From NCBI GenBank assembly GCA_003135055.1, contig PLDF01000181.1:2716-48349 (forward strand): DNA of 45,634 nt, given 5' to 3'. Source of the stretch: Bryobacterales bacterium. GTDB taxonomy: Bacteria; Acidobacteriota; Terriglobia; Bryobacterales; Bryobacteraceae. The translations under genes and the position numbers were made by a program. Shown here one piece after another: positions 39,487 through 45,634 of this stretch. Under the pieces are notes generated by a model. It was not told the origin of the DNA. It worked only from the letters and a program-made list of their open reading frames with translations, and ran no database searches. Every line of letters starts with the position of its first letter. Position 1 is the stretch's first letter.

Positions 39487-42400
39487 ATGACCCGCCGCAA
39501 GCGACGGCTCATAATCGCCGTCACCATCCCAGCCGTGCTGGCCCTTGCTCTAGGCTCAGTCGTCTTCCTCCTACAGAGTCACTGGCTTTACAACCATGTC
39601 CGCACCTGGCTGGTAACTAAGGTAGAGACCGCCACCGGCGGCCGCGTGGAAATCGGCGCCTTCCGGTTCGATTGGAAGCTGCTGCGCGCCGAGGTCGACG
39701 ATTTCACTCTGCACGGCACGGAACCGCCCGGCAAGCCGCCGCTCTTTCACGCCACGTCGGTCGCCGTGGGCTTGAAGATCGTCTCCCTCTTCCGTCGCGA
39801 TGTCGACATTCAATACCTCGATGTGGCGGCGCCGCAGGTCAATCTGATCGTAAGTCCCGATGGCCGCACCAACGTTCCCCAGCCGAAAACCCCCAGCAGC
39901 GGCAACCAGGACTCCTCGGAAACCATAATGAAGCTCGCCATCAACCGCTTCACTTTATGGAATGGCGAGTTTGAGGTAAATTCGCAACAGAAGGCGCCGT
40001 TCGAATTGCATGGTCAGAACCTGAATGCGAATCTGCTTTACGAAGCCCCGCCGCGCCTCGCCCCTAACAGCGCCCCGCGCGACCCCGGCGATTCCAGCAG
40101 CGCCGTCACCACCTTCCCGCGCTACCACGGCAATATCTCCATCCAACCGCTCGAGCTACAGTTCAAAGGCGTCGCTCGCACCCCCGTGGCCATCGACGCT
40201 TCACTCTCCTTCGAAAAGAACCGCATCGGCATCGCCGCCGCGCACCTGTCCACCAGCGGCCTCGATATCCAGCTCTCCGGCGCCCTTCAGGATCTCACTG
40301 CGCCGCGCGTGGCCGTGAATTATGTAGTCCACGCCACCATGCGATCGATCGTGCGAATCTTCCGCACTCAGTTAATGGACCGCGGCGACATGATCGTGGC
40401 CGGGAACGCCCAGTGGGCAGGCTCCGATTTATCCGCCGCCGGCAACCTGCACGCTTATAATCTCAATTACAAAACCGGCGACGTGCGTCTCCAAAACCTT
40501 CGCGCCGATGGCGCCCTGGCCGTCAACTCCAAAGGCGCCAGTCTCACCGCCATGCGCTTTTCCGGCGCGGTCAATGAGCAAGCGGTCGCGGGCCGCGTCG
40601 AAGCAGCCGTACTCACACTGACCCGCGACCGTCGGCCGCTCGACATCGGCCGCAATCATCTCGACCTGCGCGGCGTCGAGCTCGCCTCCATCGGAGGCGC
40701 CTTTCACGGCGATGCGCACGTGATCGATTTCGACCAGTACGCCGTCACCGGTAACTATTCGGGCCTCGATATCAAACGCGTCGCCGCCATCTACACTCCG
40801 CAACCGCTGCCCTGGGATGGGCTAGTCTCCGGCACGGCCAACCTCGATGGATCGTTCAAGCGCGCTGAGGACCTCGTCATCGCAACCAACGCCACCATCG
40901 CCCCATGTGGGGCAGGCGCTTCCGCCTGCCAACCCGCCGCCGGCAGCCCGCAGGCATGTGGGGCAGGCGCTTTCGCCTGCCAACCCGCCGCAGCCAACAC
41001 TCTCCCAGCCGCCAGCCCGCAGGCATGTGGGGCAGGCGCTTCCGCCTGCCAACCCGCGGCAGCCAACACTCTCGCCCCAGCCGCCAGCCCCCCCCTAAGC
41101 GGCCAAATCACCGCTTCCTATAACGCGCGCGCGGACCTTCTCGATCTGGGCCACTCCACCATTTCGCTGCCCAACTCGCGCGCCGATTTCTCCGGCGTCC
41201 TGGGACGCTCACTCACCGTGCATCTGGAAACCACCGATCTCGGCGATATTCTCCCGGCTCTTGGTTCCAGCGCGGCATCGCTACCCGTGAAACTGCAAAA
41301 CGGGTCGGCCGTCTTCGATGGCACGGTCAACGGACATCTCGACGTTCCCCAAGCGGCCGGCCACCTCAATGCCACCAACGTTCTCTATAACGCCGATTTG
41401 ATCGACTCCGTGTCTGTCGATGTCGATGTCTCGCCCGATAACCTCCAGGTCCGGAATGGCGCCATCACGCACGGCCCGATGCAGGCGCAGTTTCAGGCAG
41501 CCGCCGCAATGCGCGATTGGAAACTCGAATCGAGCGCCTCCGTCTCCGGCAGCGGCGCCATCCACAACTCCAAAGCCGCCGATCTGGTCGCGCTCCTCAA
41601 GCCGGGCGCGGTGCGAGTCGAGGGCATGGTCAACGCCACCGCTCAAGTATCCGGAACCATCGGCGACCCCCATGCCGTCGCGGATATCACCGTCGCTCAG
41701 GGCTCCTTCAACGGCGAGCCCTTCGACCGCCTCGCCGCGCATCTCGCCTATACCGCGCGGACCATCGATCTGACCGGCGGACAAGTCAACGCCGGCGGCA
41801 AGCAGGTAACTCTTACCGCTTCGTTCGACCATGCTCCAGACCACTTCGACGCCGGCCGCCTGCAGTTCCAGCTCGCCACCAACGCCATGCCGCTGCTGCA
41901 GATCCACGAACTGCAGGCGCAGCGCCCCGGCGCCGCGGGCACCCTGCAGATTGAGGCCAACGGCGCCGTGGATCTGGCCCCGCCCAGCGCGGGCCGCGAA
42001 GGCTATCGCATCGAGGACCTGCACGCCACCGTCGCCGCGCTGGACTTGCGCCTCAACGGCCAGCCATTCGGCAACGCCCACCTCACCGCCAACTCGCAGA
42101 GCGGCGGCCTCCACGCGCATCTCGATTCCAACTTCGCCAATTCCGTCATAGAGGGCGACGGCCAGTGGCAGTTGACGGGCGATAATCCCGGCAGCGCCGT
42201 CGTCAATTTCTCCAAGCTCGATTTCAATCAGCTTCACGATTGGATTTCCCCCAAAGCTCCATCCGCCGCCAGCTTCACCGGTTCCGCCGAAGGCGAATTG
42301 CACGTCGATGGCAGCGCGCTGAAGCCCGCAACGCTCAAGGCCGAATTGCGCGTCCCCAAGTTCTCAATTTCGCCCCTAGAGCAGATCGGGACGGCCACGC

Positions 42401-43827
42401 CCATCACCCTCGCCAATTCCGGGCCCATCGTCGCGCGCCTCGCAAACTCCGTAATCACCGTGGATAGTGCGCACTTCACCGGACGCTCCACCGATCTTTC
42501 CGTGACCGGCAAATTCACTCTGCGGGAAAAGAACCCCCTCGATCTGCGCGTCACCGGACATATCGACCTGGCCGAGCTGCACGATATCAATCGCGACTTC
42601 GTCGCCTCGGGCGTAGTTGCCGCCGACGCATCCGTGCGCGGCGACCTCGGCTCGCCGCAAATCAACGGCCGGATGCAGTTTGAAAACGCCTCTTTCAACA
42701 TCGCCGATTTCCCCAACGGCATCTCGAATGCAACCGGCATCATTGCCTTTAGCGGAGACCGCGCCACCATCCAGAACCTCACCGGCGAAACCGGCGGCGG
42801 CAAAGTGGAGTTGAGCGGTTTCGCCACCTACTCGGAAGGCCAGGCCGTTTTCCGCGTCCACGCCGCCGCGCGCCAGGTTCGCGTGCGCAAGCCCGAAGGC
42901 GTCAGCACCGTGGCCAATGCGGAGTTGAACTTCACCGGCTCCACCACCCACAGCATGCTTTCCGGAACGATCACGGTGCTGCGCGCGGCCTTCAACCCCG
43001 ATTCCGATTTCAGTTCGTTGCTGGCGCAATCCGCCCAGCCCGTCCGCACCCCCGCCGCGCAGACCGGCCTGCTGGGCGGCCTGAATTTCGATGTGCAGAT
43101 CAACACCTCGCCCGATATCCAGGTACAAAGCTCCCTGACGCAGGACGTGCAAATCGAGGCCAACCTTCGTCTTCGCGGCTCGGCCAGCAATCCAGCGTTG
43201 CTCGGCCGCGTCAATATCACCGAAGGCCGGGTGCTCTTCCTGGGAACCAAGTACACCATCGACGGCGGCTCCATTGCGTTCTACAACCCCGTCAAAATCG
43301 CGCCGGTCCTGGATATCGACCTGGAGACCAAGGCGCAAGGCATTGATATCACGCTCACCATTTCGGGCCCCGCCGATCATTTGACGTTGATTCCGAGCTC
43401 CGACCCGCCCTTCACCTACAACGAGATCATCTCGCTGCTGGCCACCGGGCGCACGCCCAGCTCCGATCCGGCTCTTCTGTCCGCCCAGAGCACCGCGCCC
43501 ACGGCCTATCAGCAGTCCGGCCCCTCTTCGTTGTTGGGCAGCGCCCTCGCCACGCCCGTGACCGGCCGCTTGCAGCGCTTCTTCGGCGTCAGCAGTTTGA
43601 AAATCGATCCCACCATCCCCGGCATCGACGCAAACCCGCAGGCCCGCCTGACGCTCGAACAGCAAGTCACTCCGAACGTCACATTCACCTACATCACCAA
43701 CGTCACCACCAGCAACCCGCAGATCATACAAGTGGAATGGGCCATCAGCAAGAAATGGTCGGCAGTCGCCCTGCGCGAAGAAAACGGCATGACCGGCCTG
43801 GATTTCTTCTTCAAGAAGCGTTTTTAG
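39487..43827 (+). CDS. TamB-like (DUF490) translocation and assembly protein with a repeat-derived insert
   Basis: A 1446-aa inner-membrane-anchored periplasmic protein. One N-terminal helix (LIIAVTIPAVLALALGSVVF) is followed by an AsmA/TamB-like beta-helix. The C-terminal DUF490 domain includes GGLNFDVQINTSPDIQVQSS and LLGRVNITEGRVLFLGTKYT and ends TGLDFFFKKRF. TamB forms a groove that links the inner membrane to TamA or moves lipids. I chose ATG 39487 (MTRRKRR); an in-frame ATG at 39367 reads through repeat DNA. Residues 474-535 are a low-complexity insert (three ACGAGASACQPAA-type units) encoded by three copies of a header hairpin repeat. BamA/TamA-like and SurA-like genes lie upstream. 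Confidence 0.9.
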   Translation: MTRRKRRLIIAVTIPAVLALALGSVVFLLQSHWLYNHVRTWLVTKVETATGGRVEIGAFRFDWKLLRAEVDDFTLHGTEPPGKPPLFHATSVAVGLKIVSLFRRDVDIQYLDVAAPQVNLIVSPDGRTNVPQPKTPSSGNQDSSETIMKLAINRFTLWNGEFEVNSQQKAPFELHGQNLNANLLYEAPPRLAPNSAPRDPGDSSSAVTTFPRYHGNISIQPLELQFKGVARTPVAIDASLSFEKNRIGIAAAHLSTSGLDIQLSGALQDLTAPRVAVNYVVHATMRSIVRIFRTQLMDRGDMIVAGNAQWAGSDLSAAGNLHAYNLNYKTGDVRLQNLRADGALAVNSKGASLTAMRFSGAVNEQAVAGRVEAAVLTLTRDRRPLDIGRNHLDLRGVELASIGGAFHGDAHVIDFDQYAVTGNYSGLDIKRVAAIYTPQPLPWDGLVSGTANLDGSFKRAEDLVIATNATIAPCGAGASACQPAAGSPQACGAGAFACQPAAANTLPAASPQACGAGASACQPAAANTLAPAASPPLSGQITASYNARADLLDLGHSTISLPNSRADFSGVLGRSLTVHLETTDLGDILPALGSSAASLPVKLQNGSAVFDGTVNGHLDVPQAAGHLNATNVLYNADLIDSVSVDVDVSPDNLQVRNGAITHGPMQAQFQAAAAMRDWKLESSASVSGSGAIHNSKAADLVALLKPGAVRVEGMVNATAQVSGTIGDPHAVADITVAQGSFNGEPFDRLAAHLAYTARTIDLTGGQVNAGGKQVTLTASFDHAPDHFDAGRLQFQLATNAMPLLQIHELQAQRPGAAGTLQIEANGAVDLAPPSAGREGYRIEDLHATVAALDLRLNGQPFGNAHLTANSQSGGLHAHLDSNFANSVIEGDGQWQLTGDNPGSAVVNFSKLDFNQLHDWISPKAPSAASFTGSAEGELHVDGSALKPATLKAELRVPKFSISPLEQIGTATPITLANSGPIVARLANSVITVDSAHFTGRSTDLSVTGKFTLREKNPLDLRVTGHIDLAELHDINRDFVASGVVAADASVRGDLGSPQINGRMQFENASFNIADFPNGISNATGIIAFSGDRATIQNLTGETGGGKVELSGFATYSEGQAVFRVHAAARQVRVRKPEGVSTVANAELNFTGSTTHSMLSGTITVLRAAFNPDSDFSSLLAQSAQPVRTPAAQTGLLGGLNFDVQINTSPDIQVQSSLTQDVQIEANLRLRGSASNPALLGRVNITEGRVLFLGTKYTIDGGSIAFYNPVKIAPVLDIDLETKAQGIDITLTISGPADHLTLIPSSDPPFTYNEIISLLATGRTPSSDPALLSAQSTAPTAYQQSGPSSLLGSALATPVTGRLQRFFGVSSLKIDPTIPGIDANPQARLTLEQQVTPNVTFTYITNVTTSNPQIIQVEWAISKKWSAVALREENGMTGLDFFFKKRF
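40905..41057 (+). repeat. Three GTGGGG-header hairpins inside the tamB-like gene
   Basis: ATGTGGGGCAGGCGCTTCCG followed by CCTGCCAACCCG starts at 40905, 40956 (CTTT in the loop) and 41025. Stem CAGGCG/CGCCTG has a 4-nt loop. Offsets are 51 and 69 bp, both multiples of three, so the frame is kept. Confidence 0.9.
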
Positions 43828-43872
43828 TGGGGCAGCCAATCCTGGCTGCAGCGGCCTTTCAGGCGGCTTCTT
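43827..43872 (+). repeat. Dispersed repeat family A directly after tamB
   Basis: The header GTGGGG shares its first base with the tamB stop codon. Hairpin 1 is CAGCCA/TGGCTG; hairpin 2 is GGCCTTTCAGGC, followed by GGCTTCTT. It could serve as a terminator for the tamB transcript. Confidence 0.8.
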
Positions 43873-43926
43873 GCCTAACCGCGAGACTCGATGTCACCGC
43901 GACACTGCCTATTAACCCGCGCAACT

Positions 43927-43964
43927 CCGATCGGAGCCACGACCGTGAGGGAGCGGTTTCCAGC
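43927..43964 (+). repeat. Dispersed repeat family B, copy 6
   Basis: CCGATCGGAGCCACGACCGT and GAGGGAGCGGTTTCCAGC match the other copies. Confidence 0.8.
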
Positions 43965-43984
43965 AATGCCACTAAGTCACGCAG

Positions 43985-44128
43985 TCACGGTTCCAAACTA
44001 TTTCTAACAGGTTTCCCATCCAACTCGACGTAGCCATCAAGAACAGGCTTTGGGCTATTGACGTTGCCTTGGCAAAAGCAGACTGGGGCGAATACAAACG
44101 GTAGAACACTGATGCGCAGAAACTTCAT
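43985..44128 (-). CDS. Small secreted protein of 47 aa
   Basis: ATG 44128 to TGA 43985 encodes MKFLRISVLPFVFAPVCFCQ, a good signal peptide with a possible lipobox-like Cys, then a 27-residue mature part containing KPVLDGYVELDGKPVRNS. A GAGG ribosome site lies 8 nt before the start and TACAAT lies at 44150-44155. The combination of promoter, ribosome site and signal peptide supports a real gene despite its size. The mature part resembles one beta-hairpin unit and may be a truncated Ig-like or carboxypeptidase-regulatory domain. Function unknown. Confidence 0.5.
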   Translation of the reverse strand: MKFLRISVLPFVFAPVCFCQGNVNSPKPVLDGYVELDGKPVRNSLEP

Positions 44129-44149
44129 AGTCGGCGCCTCACCAGGGTT

Positions 44150-44155
44150 ATTGTA
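44150..44155 (-). promoter_or_regulatory. Putative -10 box of the 47-aa secreted protein gene
   Basis: TACAAT on the minus strand, 22 nt before ATG 44128, with the ribosome site GGTGAGG in between. The stretch 44156-44313 upstream holds no gene I can support. Confidence 0.4.
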
Positions 44156-44313
44156 CGCCATCGAGCGGCTATTTGTTTGGCGAGCGTCAAATCTAATTTG
44201 GCCGGCCGCCGCACAAAGGACTCTCTACGCAACGTGATTGTAACTACTCAGGCGAAAAACGCCCGACTCGCCGAATTGGATCCACGCCAAAGGGGTCACC
44301 TGGGTCCGCCCCG

Positions 44314-44622
44314 CTAGCGTTCGTCGTCCACGGCAATCTTCAATGCGCGGAGAAACCGGTGATCCTGCGATGTGAACTTGATCTTGCCGGTGGCCTCGAA
44401 GGTGCGCTTGGGCTCTTCCTCCGTGACCTCGGCCTCATCGTCTTCGTCGTCGGCGTGCTCATCGCGCCGGTTGAAGCCGATAGTGGCTTCCAGAACCAGG
44501 AAAACGTCGTACCCGGCTCGTTTGATTTCGCCGATCGCCTCGGCGATACGGTCGGATTCGGAAAGGGAATCGTTAATCGCGTTTCCCAATTCCTGCATGA
44601 GACGCTTCAATGGCTCATCCAC
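44314..44622 (-). CDS. Acidic small protein of unknown function
   Basis: A 102-aa cytoplasmic protein. Residues 1-45 are helical (EPLKRLMQELGNAINDSLSE, then IAEAIGEIKRAGYDVFLVLE). Residues 54-70 form a very acidic linker (DEHADDEDDEAEVTEEE). The C-terminus, TFEATGKIKFTSQDHRFLRA and LKIAVDDER, could be a short beta-helix unit. Amino-acid bias and third-position GC fit a real gene. It is divergent from the small membrane protein gene at 44802. I do not recognise it; an adaptor role is speculation. Confidence 0.65.
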   Translation of the reverse strand: MDEPLKRLMQELGNAINDSLSESDRIAEAIGEIKRAGYDVFLVLEATIGFNRRDEHADDEDDEAEVTEEEPKRTFEATGKIKFTSQDHRFLRALKIAVDDER

Positions 44623-44789
44623 AAAAACTCCCTCTTAAGGCAGACGCACCCTCCGAACCCGGCGTTCCACCAGTGGGCCGCTCCACTAATTGTAGTGAAC
44701 GCGCCTCCCATTCACAAGCTAACACATCGGTTCTATCGGCACGTCAAGACCCAGACGTTATAGTCCCGCTTCAGCCATGCCCCTTTTGT

Positions 44790-44795
44790 TAAGAT
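44790..44795 (+). promoter_or_regulatory. Putative -10 box of the membrane protein-mutase operon
   Basis: TAAGAT begins 12 nt before GTG 44802, again the leaderless spacing. No clear -35. Confidence 0.35.
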
Positions 44796-44801
44796 TAGGG
44801 T

Positions 44802-45065
44802 GTGTGGAGCGCACGGACAGGCCGTCACGCGGGGTTGTTGATCAAGCACATCGTGCCCGCCGTGATCAAGCCCGCGCGGACCTTGTGGAATGAGGTCATC
44901 GGCTTTTTTTTCTTATGCTTAGGCGTTATGTTCGGGTTCGCGGCGGTACGTGCCATTATTAATCGCGATCTGCTCCGCGCGGTGGCTGCGGGCCTTGGCA
45001 CCGTGCTCATGGCATGGTACGGCATTACCTCTTTTCTGCGCGCGCGTAAAATTTCCCGATCATGA
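44802..45065 (+). CDS. Small membrane protein upstream of the mutase
   Basis: An 87-aa protein with two membrane segments: [20 protein letters not shown] near residues 32-51 and [20 protein letters not shown] near 60-79. A basic tail (RARKISRS) follows. GTG 44802 is 12 nt after a -10-like box; TTG 44838 is an alternative start. Its stop overlaps the mutase start (ATGA), so the two are translationally coupled. I do not recognise a family. Coupling to a cytoplasmic mutase is unexpected and may only reflect compact gene order. Confidence 0.65.
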   Translation: MWSARTGRHAGLLIKHIVPAVIKPARTLWNEVIGFFFLCLGVMFGFAAVRAIINRDLLRAVAAGLGTVLMAWYGITSFLRARKISRS

Positions 45066-45634
45066 GCGACCGGCTGGGCAGACCGGGCGAATTTCCCTAC
45101 ACCCGCGGCATTTACCGCGAGATGTATCGCAGCCGCCTCTGGACCATGCGGCAGTATGCCGGCTTCAGCTCCGCCGAAGAAAGCAACCGCCGCTACCACT
45201 ACCTGCTCTCGCAAGGAACCACCGGCCTTTCGGTGGCGTTCGATCTGCCGACGCAAATGGGCCTCGATTCCGATCACCCCATGGCTGCCGGCGAAGTGGG
45301 CCGCGTGGGCGTACCCATCTCTTCGCTTGCCGATATGGAGACGCTGTTTCAGGGCATCCCGCTGGCGGGCGTATCCACCTCGATGACCATCAACTCGACG
45401 GCATCGATTCTGCTGGCCTACTATGCGCTGGTGGCGCGCCGCCAGGGCGCGGAGTGGCGCCAGCTCGCGGGCACGATTCAGAACGACATTCTGAAGGAGT
45501 ACATCGCGCGCGGAACTTACATCTATCCGCCGCGCCCGGCGATGCGGCTCATCACCGACATCTTCGCGTGGGCCGGCCGCGAATTGCCTGAGTGGAACAC
45601 CATCTCCATCAGCGGCTATCACATTCGCGAAGCC
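45062..45634 (+). CDS. Methylmalonyl-CoA mutase large subunit, 5' part (cut by window end)
   Basis: The first 191 residues of a B12-dependent acyl-CoA mutase. [20 protein letters not shown] with [20 protein letters not shown] is the substrate-binding start. [20 protein letters not shown] and [20 protein letters not shown] follow, then [14 protein letters not shown] at the edge. The Tyr in MRQYAGF and the Arg in ARGTYI are those expected for methylmalonyl-CoA rather than isobutyryl-CoA. It interconverts methylmalonyl-CoA and succinyl-CoA in propionate metabolism. The start ATG 45062 overlaps the membrane protein stop by 4 bp. The B12 domain would lie outside the window or on a separate gene. 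Confidence 0.92.
   Translation, partial: MSDRLGRPGEFPYTRGIYREMYRSRLWTMRQYAGFSSAEESNRRYHYLLSQGTTGLSVAFDLPTQMGLDSDHPMAAGEVGRVGVPISSLADMETLFQGIPLAGVSTSMTINSTASILLAYYALVARRQGAEWRQLAGTIQNDILKEYIARGTYIYPPRPAMRLITDIFAWAGRELPEWNTISISGYHIREA

Noticed and set aside
40905..41057. CRISPR-like spaced repeats
   Set aside because: There are only three units with unequal spacing, each is a hairpin, the spacers are partly similar, and the region is coding. No cas genes are present.
42376..43839. 487-codon open frame on the minus strand under tamB
   Set aside because: It is antisense to the conserved C-terminal DUF490 region and has no recognisable domain.

Overview
The window looks like a high-GC chromosomal segment of an Acidobacteriota bacterium, most likely of the Bryobacterales/Solibacter type. 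The clues are a PadR regulator next to an ADOP-type (MacB/FtsX) permease, an Oar-like TonB-dependent receptor with a carboxypeptidase-regulatory N-terminus, many dispersed short palindromic repeats, and an unusual load of intact and decayed toxin-antitoxin (TA) genes. This placement is inference from gene content. No rRNA, tRNA, CRISPR array, prophage or intact insertion sequence is visible.

Layout. 0.1-3 kb: a HAD phosphatase (minus strand), then N-carbamoylputrescine amidase and agmatine deiminase, which together turn agmatine into putrescine. 3-5.1 kb: accessory debris, with a frameshifted DUF433 gene, a frameshifted orphan gene, an intact MntA/HepT pair, and remnants that look like an antitoxin/PIN pair. 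5.2-7.9 kb: a zinc alcohol dehydrogenase, a 55-aa small protein, and two TlpA/ResA-like thioredoxins. 7.9-9.4 kb: a pterin operon of two 6-pyruvoyl-tetrahydropterin-synthase/QueD-like paralogs and GTP cyclohydrolase I. 9.5-13.6 kb: a second accessory stretch, with DUF433 and a broken DUF5615 toxin, a partial folE copy split by a MazF-like TA pair, Uma2, a HEAT-repeat protein, a HigA remnant and a repeat cluster.

13.6-19.9 kb: ADOP permease with PadR, then a secreted glycosidase-like protein whose TTG start overlaps the stop of a DnaC-like ATPase. 20-21.1 kb: an antitoxin with a frameshifted PIN toxin and a rearranged hypothetical gene. 21.6-23.6 kb: an OmpR/CpxR-type two-component system. 23.8-28 kb: a secreted DUF5666-like protein and a TonB-dependent receptor. 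28.2-29.1 kb: a decayed HEPN gene behind a small partner. 29.4-32.9 kb: enoyl-CoA hydratase, ribH, nusB and an S41 C-terminal protease. 33.1-35.1 kb: a LysR regulator and a YeiH-family membrane protein. 35.5-43.8 kb: an envelope-biogenesis cluster of BamA/TamA-like, SurA-like and TamB-like proteins. 44-45.6 kb: small proteins and the start of a methylmalonyl-CoA mutase, cut by the window edge.

The most unusual signal is a set of short hairpin repeats with a shared 5' header (GTGGGG followed by CAG) or a shared CGACAG stem base. Their inner stem bases differ between copies but stay paired. Copies lie between genes and also, in frame, inside the coding regions of the TamB-like, YeiH-like and SurA-like proteins. 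A second signal is the repeated capture and decay of TA modules, including one inside a duplicated folE fragment. A third is a group of genes whose -10-like hexamer begins exactly 12 nt before the start codon, as expected for leaderless transcripts.
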